64,000 nucleotides of DNA, taken from NCBI RefSeq assembly GCF_901875635.1, contig NZ_CABFMN010000080.1, positions 1 to 64,000 on the forward strand, in the 5' to 3' direction. Origin of the DNA: Xylophilus ampelinus. GTDB taxonomy: Bacteria; Pseudomonadota; Gammaproteobacteria; Burkholderiales; Burkholderiaceae_C. The notes under the pieces are model-generated. The model saw only the letters and a program-made list of their open reading frames with translations, had not been told where the DNA came from and searched no databases. Shown here in pieces: positions 18,080 to 27,162 of this stretch. Numbering within the stretch: the first letter of the stretch is position 1; every line of letters begins with the position of its first letter. The position numbers and the translations under genes are program-made.

Positions 18080-19036
18080 TCAGCGGCGCCGGCCGGGGTC
18101 GCCTCCCGTGACCGCCGGCATCGGAATGGCGTCGGGATCGGCAGCTGGCCTGGGCGCTGGCGCGGCTCCGTACGCCGGCGTCGGCGGCGCCTGGTAGCGC
18201 GGCCCCGGCCCGGCCACCACCGGCGGCCCGGCGTCGGAGTAATTCGGCGCCGAGGTGTTGGCGGCATCGCGGCCGGCCGGCGCCCAGGGGGCCGCGTCAC
18301 CGTCGGCCGCTGCGGGTGCCGATGCACGGTTCGACGCCGAGACGCCTTGCTCGGCCGGCGCACGGCGCGGGCGTTCGGGCAGCGGTGCACGGCGCGGCTC
18401 CTGCGTCTCGACGCGAGGCGCTGCGGGCGCCGCCGTCTCGACGCGCCGGGCCGGTGGCGGGGCCGGCGTGGGTCTGGATGAAGGCGCTGGCGAAACAGCA
18501 GCGGCTGCACGCGCAGGTGCACGCGCAGGTGCAGGTGCAGGTGCAGGTGCAGGTGAAGGCGCAGCAGGCGGTGGCGGCGTCTGCGCCACCGGCGCAGGGG
18601 CCGGCGCCGGGGCGGGCAGCGGCTCGGCGGCGGGTGGACGTGCAGCGGGCGCCGAGCTTTCCGCGTCGTGCACCGGCGTCTGCGTCGGCCCCGTGTCGGT
18701 GCTCCACCAGTAGGCGCCGGCGGCGGCCAGCACGCCGAAGAAGCTCAGGGCCGCGATGATCCAGCCCGTGCGGGCCTCGCCACTGTCCACGCTTTCACGG
18801 GCGTCGCGGCGTCTGCGGCGCGCGGGCAGGTCGCGCACCGTGCGATGCAGCGGCGCGGCATCCGCGTCGACCCGCAGGTCGTCCAGCGGCAGCGACGCCG
18901 GTGCCGCGCGGCCCGGCTCCAGCCTGCCGAAGGACGTGATGGCCGTGGGTTCGGCGCCGAGACGGGCCGAGCATTGCGAACAGATGAGGGCGCCATCGCG
19001 GTTGCGGTGGCCGCATTGGGGACAGGGGGTCGCCAT
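18080..19036 (-). CDS. Zinc-ribbon membrane protein with a long Pro/Ala-rich tail
   Basis: 318 residues. An N-terminal zinc ribbon (CPQCGHRNRDGALICSQCSA, residues 5-24), an Arg-rich stretch (PARRRRRDARES), one membrane span (about 92-110, GWIIAALSFFGVLAAAGAYWW), then about 200 residues of low-complexity Pro/Ala/Arg. The topology would place the ribbon in the cytoplasm and the extended tail in the periplasm, where it may span the cell wall as in TonB-like tails. No enzyme motif. The tail contains a hexanucleotide tandem repeat (18525-18554) encoding Pro-Ala units. Family function is unknown; zinc-ribbon plus TM proteins are often accessory to larger complexes. Confidence 0.7.
   Translation of the reverse strand: MATPCPQCGHRNRDGALICSQCSARLGAEPTAITSFGRLEPGRAAPASLPLDDLRVDADAAPLHRTVRDLPARRRRRDARESVDSGEARTGWIIAALSFFGVLAAAGAYWWSTDTGPTQTPVHDAESSAPAARPPAAEPLPAPAPAPAPVAQTPPPPAAPSPAPAPAPAPARAPARAAAAVSPAPSSRPTPAPPPARRVETAAPAAPRVETQEPRRAPLPERPRRAPAEQGVSASNRASAPAAADGDAAPWAPAGRDAANTSAPNYSDAGPPVVAGPGPRYQAPPTPAYGAAPAPRPAADPDAIPMPAVTGGDPGRRR
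18525..18554. repeat. Hexanucleotide tandem repeat (GCAGGT x5)
   Basis: Five perfect GCAGGT units with two further interrupted units just upstream (18513-18524). They encode Pro-Ala dipeptides in the periplasmic tail of the zinc-ribbon protein. Gain or loss of units keeps frame. Confidence 0.85.
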
Positions 19037-19137
19037 AGACCTCGGGAGTGAAAAACAGCCCCCGACTGTGCACCAACCGTGCCCGCAGGCTGTCGGTGCG
19101 CGGCTTCTTTACACATCGAGCGCGGTGCGCCCCCGAT

Positions 19138-20142
19138 TCACTCCAGCACGACGTTGGCCTTCTTCACCAGCGCCGCATAGCGCGCCGCCTCGCTGCGGAA
19201 GTACCTGGCTGCCTCGTCGGGCGTGGTGGGCTTGATGACATTGCCCTGCCTGGCCATTGCCTCGGCCACATCGGGCGCGGCAAAGGCCGCGACGATGGCG
19301 TCGTGCGCGCGTTTGACCTCGGCGGCCGGCAGCCTGGCCGGGCCGACGACGGCGAACCAGCCCTCGACGACGTAGTCGGGCAGGCCCTGCTCCGAGAGGG
19401 TGGGAATCTCCGGCGCGGCCGGCGACCGGGCCGGGCCGCAGACGCCGATGGCGCGCAGCGCCCCGCTCTTGATGTATTGCTGCACGGCCGGCAGCGCGAC
19501 GACGCCGATCTCCACCTGCCCGCCCAGCATGTCGGTGACCATGGGGCCCGTGCCCTTGTAGGGGATGTGCCGCGCCTTCACGCCCGCCTGGTCCATGAAC
19601 ATCTCGCCCGCCAAGTGGATGATGGTGCCGTTGCCCGACGAGGCGTAGTTGTAGCCGTCGGGCTTGGCCTTGAGCAGCGCCACCAGTTCCTTCACGTTCT
19701 TCGCCGGCACCTTAGGGTTGACCAGCAGCACCAGCGGGGTCGCACCGACCACGCTGATGGGCGTGAAGTCGGCGATCGCGTCGAAGGGCATCTTCCTGTA
19801 GACCGCCGGGTTGATGACGTGGTTGTTCGACACCATGCCCAGGGTCAGCCCGTCCGGCGCCGCCTTGGCCACCACGGCCGCGCCGGTGATGCCGCCTGCA
19901 CCCGGCAGGTTCTCGATCACCACCGGCTGGCCGAAGGCCTTGCCCAGCGCGGGCGACGCGGCGCGCGCGATGGTGTCGACGCCCGAGCCCGCGCTGATGG
20001 GCAGCACGATGCGGATCGGCTTGTCGTTCTGCGCCCGGGCGATGCGCGGCAGGGCCGCGGCGGCGAGCGCGGCCGCGCCCAGTCCGAGGAGCTGCCGGCG
20101 CGGGAGGCCGGCAGCATGGCGGGAGCGATGGGGGGCATTCAT
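19138..20142 (-). CDS. Bug/TctC-family periplasmic substrate-binding protein
   Basis: 334 residues from ATG 20142. A twin-arginine-like leader (GLPRRQLLGLGAAALAAAALPRIARA) is followed by the Bug fold: KPIRIVLPISAGSGVDTIARA, PVVIENLPGAGGITGAAVVAKAAPDG, and NYASSGNGTIIHLAGEMF. Bug proteins bind carboxylates (citrate, dicarboxylates, nicotinate and others) and pass them to TctAB permeases, none of which is encoded here. It is the last gene of a minus-strand operon with a class III CoA-transferase and an HMG-CoA-lyase-like enzyme, and probably supplies the acid they process. The start is preferred because it gives the leader; the frame runs far upstream through other genes. Confidence 0.9.
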   Translation of the reverse strand: MNAPHRSRHAAGLPRRQLLGLGAAALAAAALPRIARAQNDKPIRIVLPISAGSGVDTIARAASPALGKAFGQPVVIENLPGAGGITGAAVVAKAAPDGLTLGMVSNNHVINPAVYRKMPFDAIADFTPISVVGATPLVLLVNPKVPAKNVKELVALLKAKPDGYNYASSGNGTIIHLAGEMFMDQAGVKARHIPYKGTGPMVTDMLGGQVEIGVVALPAVQQYIKSGALRAIGVCGPARSPAAPEIPTLSEQGLPDYVVEGWFAVVGPARLPAAEVKRAHDAIVAAFAAPDVAEAMARQGNVIKPTTPDEAARYFRSEAARYAALVKKANVVLE

Positions 20143-20195
20143 GGTCTTGTCTCCGTCTTCGTTGTGGTGGATCGATGCGCGCTCGGGGCGGGGCG

Positions 20196-21359
20196 TCAGG
20201 CGGCGGCTGGCAGGCGCAGGCTCGACAGCACCTCGTCGGTGTGTTCGCCCACGCGCGGCAGCGCGCGGCGCACGCCGGGGCGGCGGCCGTTCAGCAGCAG
20301 GGGCAGCAGCACGGCCTCGCTCTGGCCACCCTCCTCGTTCTGCATCGGCACCAGGCCGCCGCTCTGTCGCAGGTGCGGGTCGTCCATGAGCTGGTCGGGC
20401 CGCACGATGGGGGCGTAGGGGATGCCCGCGGCCTCGAGCTTCGGCGTCAGCTCGGCCACGCGATGGTTCGACAGGATGGCGCCCAGGCGCTGCAGCAGTC
20501 GCGGCCGCACCGCCACGCGCCGGGCGTTGTCGGCCAGCTGGGGGTCGGCCGCCAGTTCGGGCGCCTCCAGCACCCGGCACAGGGTCAGGAACTGCTTGTC
20601 GCTCACGGCGCCGATGAAGAGCTGCTCGCCGCCCGCGAGCGTGAACACGTCGTACACGCTCCAGGCCGACACGCGCGAGGGCATGGGCGGCGGCGCCTCG
20701 CCGGTCATCGCGAACTGCTGCATGTGCTGCGAACTCAGGAACACGCAGTTCTCGAACAGCGCGCTCTGCACCTCCTGGCCGCGGCCGGTGCGGTCGCGCT
20801 CGCGCAGCGCCGCCAGGATGCCGATGGCGCCGAACATGCCGCCCATGATGTCGTTGACCGAGGTGCCGGCGCGCAGCGGCCGGCCTTCGGGGCCCGTCAT
20901 GTAGGACAGGCCGCCCATCATCTGCACCACCTCGTCGAGCGCCAGGCGCTTCTCGTACGGGCCGGGCAGAAAGCCCTTGTGCGAGGCGTACACGAGGCGC
21001 GGCGCCTCGCGGCTGAGCGTTTCGTAGTCCAGCCCGCGCTCGCGCATCAGGCCGGGGCGGAAGTTCTCGATCACCACGTCGCATTGGCGCGCGAGCTCGG
21101 CCGCGGTGGCCGCACCCTCGTCGGACGCGATGTCGATGACGACGCTCTTCTTGTTGCGGTTGAAGCTGCGGAAGAAGCCGATGCCCAGGCCCGGCAGGCG
21201 GCGCGTCCTGTCGCCGCCGGGCGGCTCGACCTTGATGACCTCGGCGCCCAGGTCGGCCAGGATCATCCCGCAGGTCGGGCCCATCACCATGTGGGTGAAC
21301 TCGAGCACGCGGACGCCGGCCAAGGGAAGGCTGTCGGGCGGGGTAGTGTCTTCGGTCAT
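20196..21359 (-). CDS. CaiB/BaiF class III CoA-transferase
   Basis: 387 residues. Family marks: LAGVRVLEFTHMVMGPTCGMILADLGAEVIKVEPPGGDRTR at the N-terminus, a FFRSFNRNKKSVVIDI segment, then VIENFRPGLMRERGLDYE with the region carrying the catalytic Asp in class III transferases (DIMGGMFGAIGIL nearby), and a C-terminal DDPHLRQSGGLV. It transfers CoA between acyl donors and free carboxylates in the cytosol. Placed between the Bug gene (53 bp downstream) and the lyase gene (38 bp upstream), it is likely to activate the imported acid as a CoA thioester. The true substrate pair is not visible. Confidence 0.9.
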   Translation of the reverse strand: MTEDTTPPDSLPLAGVRVLEFTHMVMGPTCGMILADLGAEVIKVEPPGGDRTRRLPGLGIGFFRSFNRNKKSVVIDIASDEGAATAAELARQCDVVIENFRPGLMRERGLDYETLSREAPRLVYASHKGFLPGPYEKRLALDEVVQMMGGLSYMTGPEGRPLRAGTSVNDIMGGMFGAIGILAALRERDRTGRGQEVQSALFENCVFLSSQHMQQFAMTGEAPPPMPSRVSAWSVYDVFTLAGGEQLFIGAVSDKQFLTLCRVLEAPELAADPQLADNARRVAVRPRLLQRLGAILSNHRVAELTPKLEAAGIPYAPIVRPDQLMDDPHLRQSGGLVPMQNEEGGQSEAVLLPLLLNGRRPGVRRALPRVGEHTDEVLSSLRLPAAA

Positions 21360-21397
21360 GGGATCTCTTTCGAAAGGTTCTGAATACGGCCGGGAAC

Positions 21398-22366
21398 TCA
21401 GGTCGGCATCGCTTCGGCCGCCGCCGCAAAGGTCTTCGGCAGGCCCGCACGCCACAGCGTGCCGTGCAGCGTCTCGCCCGCGAGCCAGCCGGCCACGCGC
21501 TGGCGCAGCGCCAGCAGCGCGCCGATGTCCAGGCCGGTGGCGATGCCCATGCTGCCCAGCATGTAGGCCAGGTCTTCGGTCGACACGTTGCCGCTCGCAC
21601 CCGGCGCATGCGGGCAGCCACCGATGCCGGCCAGGCAGGCGTCGAAGCGGGTCACGCCCACCTCGAGCGCGGCGTACACGTTCGCCAGGCCCAGCCCGCG
21701 CGTGTCGTGGAAGTGCCCGCACCAGAAGCGCTCGCCCGCGATGCGGGTCGCGCGCTCGAAGAGGCCGCGCACCATCGCCGGATCGGCGTAGCCGACCGTG
21801 TCGGCCAGGCTGACCCGGTCGGCACCGGCATCGAGCAGCGCCTGCATCAGGCGCAGCACCTCGTCGGCGTCGACCTCGCCCTGCAGCGTGCAGCCGAAGG
21901 CCGTGCCCACGCCGCCCTCGATCAGCGTGCGGCTGCCGGCGGCGTCGCGCGCGGCGCGGATGCGCGCCACCTCGGCCACCACCTCGTCGGGCGTCTTGCG
22001 CAGGTTGGCCAGGCTGTGGGCATGGCTGGCCGACAGCGGCACGATCATCAGGTCGGCCCCGGCGGCGATGGCGCCTTGCGCGCCGCGCAAATTCGGCACC
22101 AGCACCGAGACGAACAGCCCCGGCAGCGTCTTCGCGAAGGCGACCAGTTCGGCGGTGTCCGCGAGCTGCGGCAGCAGGCGCGCCGGCACGAAGGAGCCGA
22201 CCTCGATCTCGCGCTGGCCGGCCGCATGGGCGGCACGGATCCATTCGCGCTTGTGCTCGGTGGCGAGCACGGTGGCAATGCTCTGCAGGCCGTCGCGCAG
22301 GCCGACTTCGCGCACCACGGCGCTGTGGGGCAGCGCGCGGGCGGCGGGCGGTGGGGGGGTGGTCAT
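21398..22366 (-). CDS. Hydroxymethylglutaryl-CoA lyase-family enzyme
   Basis: 322 residues, TIM-barrel of the HMGL/DRE-TIM family. Catalytic and metal residues are in place: REVGLRDGLQS (Arg and Asp of the DRE-like motif), VSLADTVGYADP, HFHDTRGLGLANVYAAL (two metal His), and the Cys-loop GIGGCPHAPGASGNVSTEDLAYML with the active Cys. It would cleave a 3-hydroxy-3-methyl acyl-CoA to acetyl-CoA and a keto acid. Paired with a CaiB-type CoA-transferase and Bug protein, the substrate may be a branched hydroxy-dicarboxylate such as citramalate or HMG rather than leucine-derived HMG-CoA; that is inference. It is the first gene of the operon, divergent from a LysR regulator. Confidence 0.9.
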   Translation of the reverse strand: MTTPPPPAARALPHSAVVREVGLRDGLQSIATVLATEHKREWIRAAHAAGQREIEVGSFVPARLLPQLADTAELVAFAKTLPGLFVSVLVPNLRGAQGAIAAGADLMIVPLSASHAHSLANLRKTPDEVVAEVARIRAARDAAGSRTLIEGGVGTAFGCTLQGEVDADEVLRLMQALLDAGADRVSLADTVGYADPAMVRGLFERATRIAGERFWCGHFHDTRGLGLANVYAALEVGVTRFDACLAGIGGCPHAPGASGNVSTEDLAYMLGSMGIATGLDIGALLALRQRVAGWLAGETLHGTLWRAGLPKTFAAAAEAMPT

Positions 22367-22479
22367 GGCTGCTTGTCTCCCGGGTCACCGTGCGGTACCT
22401 CGATGGGTGCACTGTAGGCATGCCCAATTGCTTGCAAAAGCGCTAATCTGGCAGGTCCAACATTCCGAAATGGAACGTC

Positions 22480-23463
22480 ATGCGCGACCTGGACCTCACC
22501 AGCCTGCGGCTCTTCGTGGCGGTCTGCGAGACCCGCAACATCGCCCGCGCGGGCGAGCAGCAGCACATCGTGGCCTCCGCCATCAGCAAGCGGCTGGCGC
22601 AGCTCGAAAGCACCGTGGGCGCCCAGCTCTTCGAGCGCGGGCGCCGCGGCGTGGTGCCGACGCCGGCCGGCGAGATCCTGCTGGAGCACGCGCGCGGCAT
22701 GCTGGCCGGTGCCGACCGGGTGGCGCGCGACATGGCCGCATACGGGCGCGGCGTGAAGGGGCTGGTGCGCATGCTGGCCACCGTGTCGACCATGGCCGAG
22801 TTCCTGCCGGACGACATCGCGCGCTTCCTGCAGGTGCCCGAGCACCGCGAGATCCGCGTCGACATCGAGGAGGCGCTCAGCCGCGACCTGGTGCGCGCCA
22901 TCCGCGAGGGCTCGGCCGGCCTGGGCGTGTGCTGGGATGCGGCCGACCTCGAAGGCTTGCAGACCCGCAGCTACCGGCACGACCAGCTCGCGATCATCAC
23001 GCCGCCCGGCCATGCGCTCGCGCAGCGCCGTCAATGCCGCTTCGAGGACACGCTCGCCGACGAACACATCGGCCTGCCCGGCACCACGGCCGTCCACAGC
23101 CTGCTGGCGCGTGCCGCCGCCATCGTGGGGCGGCCCCTGCACTACCGCGCCGTGGTCTCCACCTTCGATGCCTCGCTGCGCTGCGTGCGCGCGGGGCTGG
23201 GCATCGCCGTGATGCCACGCGAGGTGGCCGAGCCGCTGGCGTCGAGCTTCCAGGTCGAGGTCGTGCCGCTGTCCGATCCGTGGGCGCAGCGCCGGCTCGT
23301 GATCTGCTTTCGCGACCAGGCCGCGCTGTCGCCGGCCGCGCGGCTGCTGGTGGAGCACCTGGAAGCCGCCGGCCAGGCCGCGGCGGCACCACCGCCCGCG
23401 CCGGCCCGGCGCATCGCCACCCGCGGCGGCGCACAAAGAAAAACCCGCCGAAGCGGGTCGTGA
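22480..23463 (+). CDS. LysR-family transcriptional regulator
   Basis: 327 residues. The N-terminal winged helix (residues 5-62) reads LTSLRLFVAVCETRNIARAGEQQHIVASAISKRLAQLE, then an effector domain with GSAGLGVCWDAADLEG and a final ITFR-like (VICFRDQAALSPAARLLVEHL). The last about 25 residues (PAPARRIATRGGAQRKTRRSGS) are not LysR-like; they are translated from the terminator of the convergent small gene. It lies divergent to the HMGL/CaiB/Bug operon with 113 bp between starts and most likely controls it in response to the imported acid. Confidence 0.92.
   Translation: MRDLDLTSLRLFVAVCETRNIARAGEQQHIVASAISKRLAQLESTVGAQLFERGRRGVVPTPAGEILLEHARGMLAGADRVARDMAAYGRGVKGLVRMLATVSTMAEFLPDDIARFLQVPEHREIRVDIEEALSRDLVRAIREGSAGLGVCWDAADLEGLQTRSYRHDQLAIITPPGHALAQRRQCRFEDTLADEHIGLPGTTAVHSLLARAAAIVGRPLHYRAVVSTFDASLRCVRAGLGIAVMPREVAEPLASSFQVEVVPLSDPWAQRRLVICFRDQAALSPAARLLVEHLEAAGQAAAAPPPAPARRIATRGGAQRKTRRSGS
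23436..23458 (-). terminator. Rho-independent terminator of the small secreted protein, inside the LysR 3' end
   Basis: On the minus strand ACCCGC-TTCG-GCGGGT is followed by TTTTTCTTT (plus-strand AAAGAAAAA at 23436-23444). It serves the gene ending at 23483 and overlaps the last codons of the LysR gene. Confidence 0.85.
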
Positions 23464-23482
23464 CGGGCGTGCCGGGTGCTTG

Positions 23483-23638
23483 TCAGCGCACCCAATGGCA
23501 CACGCGGTGGTGGTGCCGGTCGATCTTGCACACCTTGTGGGGCTTGCGATGGTGCGGCGCCGCCGACGCGATGGACGGGGCGAGCAGCGAGGCGCCGAAG
23601 AGGACGCCGAGTGCGAGAGCGAGATGCCTGGTCTTCAT
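23483..23638 (-). CDS. Small secreted His/Cys protein
   Basis: 51 residues: a Sec signal (MKTRHLALALGVLFGASLLAPSIASA) followed by a 25-residue mature peptide, APHHRKPHKVCKIDRHHHRV then CHWVR, with six His, several Arg/Lys and two Cys. The composition suggests metal binding or a disulfide-bonded basic peptide in the periplasm. Small proteins of this kind are common and uncharacterised in Burkholderiales in my experience. ATG 23638 is preferred over the upstream ATG because it begins a normal signal peptide. A clear terminator follows. Confidence 0.7.
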   Translation of the reverse strand: MKTRHLALALGVLFGASLLAPSIASAAPHHRKPHKVCKIDRHHHRVCHWVR

Positions 23639-23767
23639 GGTGTTCTTTCGAGCAGTCGTGGAACGAGGGGCCCTGATGCGCAAGGTGCGCTCCTGCTGAA
23701 CGGGGAGCCTCGCCCCGCGGATGACAAGGACAAACCCGGGCTCACGGCCACCTAAGAAAGACGGCCG

Positions 23768-23798
23768 CCCGGCCGCGGCGCACGAGCCGCGGGCCGGG
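23768..23798 (-). terminator. Probable terminator of the liv operon
   Basis: A GC-rich hairpin, CCCGGCCGCGGC (23768-23779) against GCCGCGGGCCGGG (23786-23798) with one bulged G, is followed on the minus strand by GTCTTTCTTAGG, a modest T-rich tail. It lies 26 bp past the livF stop. Confidence 0.55.
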
Positions 23799-23823
23799 GC
23801 AGCAGCGGCATCGACAACGTCGC

Positions 23824-24528
23824 TCAGCGCGCCACGCCCAGCAGCCGGTCGAGCACCTCGGGCTGTGCGGCCAGTGCGCCTGCGCGGTCGCGGTGCACCA
23901 CGGCGCCGTGGTCGAGCACCACCGCCTCGTCCGAGATCGCGAGGATCGCCTGCGGATGCTGCTCCACGATGATGGCCGCCAGGCCCTCGTCCTGCGTGAT
24001 GCGGCGGATGGCGCGCAGCAGTTCCTCCACGATGATCGGCGCCAGGCCCTCGAGCGGCTCGTCCAGCAGCAGCAGGCGTGGGTTGACCACCAGCGCACGC
24101 GCCACGGCGAGCATCTGCTGTTCGCCGCCCGACAGCTGCGTGCCGAGGTTGCCCTTGCGTTCGGCCAGGCGCGGGAACATCTCGTAGGCGCGCGCGGGCG
24201 TCCAGCGCCCGGCGCGCGCCACGGCCGTGAGGTTCTCGTGCACGGTGAGCGACTTGAAGATGTTGCGCTCCTGGGGCACCCAGCCGATGCCGGCCGCGGC
24301 GCGCTGGTGCGGCGCCAGGCGGTCGAGCCGCGCACCGCCCAGCGTGATCGTGCCGCCGTGCTGGCGCGTCGCGCCGGCCAGCGTGTTGATGAGCGTGGTC
24401 TTGCCGGTGCCGTTGCGGCCCAGCAGCGCCAGGGTCTGGCCTTCGGCGACGGTGAGCGACACGCCGTCGATCACCACGGCCTCGCCGTAGCCGGCGCGCA
24501 ATTGTTCGACGCGCAGCAGGTCAGCCAT
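23824..24528 (-). CDS. livF: Branched-chain-amino-acid-type ABC transporter ATP-binding protein LivF
   Basis: 234 residues. Walker [11 protein letters not shown]-loop WVPQERNIF, signature LSGGEQQML, Walker [12 protein letters not shown] and H-loop VEQHP are all present. LivF-type length and the phrase [14 protein letters not shown] place it with HAAT (hydrophobic amino acid transport) ATPases. It forms the cytoplasmic motor with LivG. The start overlaps the livG stop by 8 bp, which implies translational coupling. As in many Liv operons near aromatic genes, the cargo may be an aromatic acid, not Leu/Ile/Val. Confidence 0.95.
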   Translation of the reverse strand: MADLLRVEQLRAGYGEAVVIDGVSLTVAEGQTLALLGRNGTGKTTLINTLAGATRQHGGTITLGGARLDRLAPHQRAAAGIGWVPQERNIFKSLTVHENLTAVARAGRWTPARAYEMFPRLAERKGNLGTQLSGGEQQMLAVARALVVNPRLLLLDEPLEGLAPIIVEELLRAIRRITQDEGLAAIIVEQHPQAILAISDEAVVLDHGAVVHRDRAGALAAQPEVLDRLLGVAR

Positions 24529-25309
24529 GGCTCGCCTCCCGCGGCGCTGAAGCCGCTTCCGTGCCGTGGCCCAGGTACACCTCGCGCACGCGCGGGTCGG
24601 CAGCGATGGCCTCGGGATCGCCCTCGGTGAGCAGCGTGCCGTTGACCAGCACCGTCATGCGGTCGGCGAAGGCGAAGACCAGGTCCATGTCGTGTTCGAT
24701 GAGCAGCACCGAGACGTCGGCCGGCAGCGCGGCCACCGTCTGCAGCAGTTCCTCGCTCTCGCCGGCCGGCACGCCGGCCACCGGCTCGTCGAGCAGCAGC
24801 ACCTTGGGCTCGCAGGCCAGCGCGATGGCGATCTCCAGCAGTCGGCGCTTGCCGTAGGCCAGGTGCTGCACGCGCTGCTGCGCCACGTCGGCGAGATGGA
24901 ATTGCTCGAGCAGTTCGCCTGCACGGTCCGCCACGGATTTCGTCGCACCCAGCGCCCGCCACCATTGCCCGGACAGGCCTTTCTGCTGCGACACGACGAG
25001 CGCCAGCGTCTCCAGGGGCGTCATCGAATCGAAGAGCTGGTTGATCTGGAAGGTGCGCACCAGGCCCCGCGCCACGCGCCGGTGCGGCGCCAGCTGGGTG
25101 ATGTCCTCGCCCAACAGCGCGATGCGGCCTGCCGTGGGCACGAGCACGCCGGTGAGCAGGTTGATCAGCGTGGTCTTGCCCGCGCCGTTGGGGCCGATCA
25201 GCGCATGGCGCGCGCCGCGGCGCAGCTGCAGCGACACGTCGTTCGTCGCGGTGATGCCGCCGAAGCGCATCACCAGGCCGTCGGCCTGCAGGACGGTGTC
25301 CGCGCTCAT
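24521..25309 (-). CDS. livG: Branched-chain-amino-acid-type ABC transporter ATP-binding protein LivG
   Basis: 262 residues from ATG 25309. Walker [10 protein letters not shown], LivG-specific [21 protein letters not shown], signature-region [15 protein letters not shown] (a degenerate LSGGQ as is usual in LivG), Walker [12 protein letters not shown] and [21 protein letters not shown]. Its C-terminus [12 protein letters not shown] is diagnostic for LivG. The start overlaps the livM stop by 4 bp (ATGA). Confidence 0.96.
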   Translation of the reverse strand: MSADTVLQADGLVMRFGGITATNDVSLQLRRGARHALIGPNGAGKTTLINLLTGVLVPTAGRIALLGEDITQLAPHRRVARGLVRTFQINQLFDSMTPLETLALVVSQQKGLSGQWWRALGATKSVADRAGELLEQFHLADVAQQRVQHLAYGKRRLLEIAIALACEPKVLLLDEPVAGVPAGESEELLQTVAALPADVSVLLIEHDMDLVFAFADRMTVLVNGTLLTEGDPEAIAADPRVREVYLGHGTEAASAPREASHG

Positions 25310-26277
25310 GCCGGCTTCCTCCCGAACCAGGTCCGTGGCCGAAGCAGCCGGTCGCGGCCCACGAGCACCAGCAGCACGAGGATGAGCCCGATCCAGAACA
25401 TCCAGTACTGCGGCGTGACGGCCGACAGCCAGTCCTGCAGCAGCTTGAAGACGATCGCGCCTGCCACGCCGCCGTAGAGCCAGCCCACACCGCCGATGAC
25501 CAGCATCAGCAGCACGTCGGCCGAGCGGTCGAAGGCCAGCACGTCGAGCGAGGCGAAGCCGGTGGTCTGCGCCAGCAGGGCGCCGGCGGCCCCCGCGACG
25601 GCCGCCGCGATGGTGTAGACGGTGACCATGCGTGCCGCCACCGGCACGCCGATGGCCATGGCGCGCAGCCGGTTGTCGCGGATCGCCTTGAGCGTGGCGC
25701 CGAAAGGCGATTGCACGAGGCGTCGCATCAGCAGGAAGAGCACGAGCACCACCGTGAGCGAATACCAGGCCGCGGTCCGCCCGAACAGGTCGAACTCGAA
25801 CAGGCCCAGCACCGGCCCCATCACCACGCCCTGCAGCCCGTCGGCGCCGCCGGTAAGCCAGTCCAGCTTGTTGGCCAGCTCCAGCAGCAGCAGCGCCGTG
25901 CCCAGCGTGACCATGAGCCGGGTGAGGTCGGTGCCGCGCAGGATGGTGACGCTGGCCACCGCACCCAGCAGCGCGCACAGCACGATGGCGAACACCAGCC
26001 CGACGGTCGGGTCCGGCATGACCAGCTTGGCGAACAGCGCCGCGGCGTAGGCGCCGAAGCCGAAGAAGGCGGCGTGCCCCAGCGACACGATGCCGGTGTA
26101 GCCGAGGATGAGGTCGAGCGACATCGCGAACAGGGCGACGATCGCTATCTCGTTGACCATGAGCGAGTGCGAGGGCGTGACCAGCGGCAGCGCGAAGGCA
26201 CCGGCCCACAGCACGAACTCCCACCAGCGCCAGCGCGCCTTGTGCAACAGTGGTTTCTGCCAGTCCATGCCGTTCAT
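25306..26277 (-). CDS. livM: Branched-chain-amino-acid-type ABC transporter permease LivM
   Basis: 323 residues, about nine membrane spans. LivM markers: [26 protein letters not shown] and [22 protein letters not shown], the latter being the EAA-like coupling loop. ATG 26277 overlaps the livH stop in an ATGA junction. It forms the translocation pore with LivH in the inner membrane. Confidence 0.95.
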   Translation of the reverse strand: MNGMDWQKPLLHKARWRWWEFVLWAGAFALPLVTPSHSLMVNEIAIVALFAMSLDLILGYTGIVSLGHAAFFGFGAYAAALFAKLVMPDPTVGLVFAIVLCALLGAVASVTILRGTDLTRLMVTLGTALLLLELANKLDWLTGGADGLQGVVMGPVLGLFEFDLFGRTAAWYSLTVVLVLFLLMRRLVQSPFGATLKAIRDNRLRAMAIGVPVAARMVTVYTIAAAVAGAAGALLAQTTGFASLDVLAFDRSADVLLMLVIGGVGWLYGGVAGAIVFKLLQDWLSAVTPQYWMFWIGLILVLLVLVGRDRLLRPRTWFGRKPA

Positions 26278-27146
26278 CGCGCACCTCGCCGCGTGAACAG
26301 GCCCTGCGGGCGCCACATCAGGATCAGGATCATCAGCAGGTAGACCGTGAAGGCGCCCATCTTCGGGATGTAGTACTTGCCCGCCACGTCGGCGATGCCC
26401 AGCAGCAGCGCCGCCAGCAGCGGCCCCGTGATGGACGAGGTGCCGCCCACCGAGACCACGATCAGGAAATAGATCATGTACTTGAGGGGAAAGGTCGGGT
26501 CCAGCCCCAGGATCTCGGCGCCCAGTGCACCGCCCAGACCCGCCAGCCCCGAGCCCACGGCGAAGGTGAGCAGGAACACGATGTTGACGTTGATGCCCAG
26601 GCCCGAGGCCACGCGCGGGTCGTCGACCGCCGCGCGCAGCCGGCTGCCGAAGCGCGTGCGCGCGAGGATGAACTGCAGCACCACGGTGAGCACCGCGCAC
26701 ACCGCGATGATGAAGAGCCGGTAGTGCCCCATGCCCAGCAGCAACGCGCCGTCGCCGATCTCGGTGCGCCCGCGCAGCCACTCGGGCAGCTGGACGTTCT
26801 GCTGCGAGGAGCCGACGAAGTAGTCCAGCCCCGCCACGGCCATGAAGGCCAGCCCGATGGAAAACAACACCTGGTCCAGGTGCGGCTTGCCGTACATGGG
26901 CCGGTAGAGCGTGCGCTCCAGCAGCGCGCCGATCAGCGCCACGCCCACGAAGGCCAGCGGCAGGCAGGCCAGGAAGGGCAACCCGGCCTTCTGCATGGCG
27001 AACACCGTGATGTACCCGCCCGCCATGGCAAAGGCCCCGTGCGCCAGGTTGATGAAGTTCATCAGCCCCAGCGTCACGGCCAAGCCGACCGCGAGCACGA
27101 AAAGCAGCATGCCGTAGGCGATGCCGTCGAAAAGAATGGTGAGCAT
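26274..27146 (-). CDS. livH: Branched-chain-amino-acid-type ABC transporter permease LivH
   Basis: 290 residues, about eight membrane spans. Markers: [28 protein letters not shown] near the N-terminus and [25 protein letters not shown], the coupling loop, plus [17 protein letters not shown]. The 136 bp separating it from the binding-protein gene upstream contains a large hairpin element, which may lower permease expression relative to the binding protein. Confidence 0.95.
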   Translation of the reverse strand: MLTILFDGIAYGMLLFVLAVGLAVTLGLMNFINLAHGAFAMAGGYITVFAMQKAGLPFLACLPLAFVGVALIGALLERTLYRPMYGKPHLDQVLFSIGLAFMAVAGLDYFVGSSQQNVQLPEWLRGRTEIGDGALLLGMGHYRLFIIAVCAVLTVVLQFILARTRFGSRLRAAVDDPRVASGLGINVNIVFLLTFAVGSGLAGLGGALGAEILGLDPTFPLKYMIYFLIVVSVGGTSSITGPLLAALLLGIADVAGKYYIPKMGAFTVYLLMILILMWRPQGLFTRRGAR

Positions 27147-27162
27147 CTGAAAGCGGGCTTGA

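Noticed and set aside
22367..22479. LysR box in the LysR/HMGL divergent region (TTGCTTGCAA)
   Set aside because: A short near-palindrome without a clear T-N11-A frame and no second site; too weak to list as an operator.
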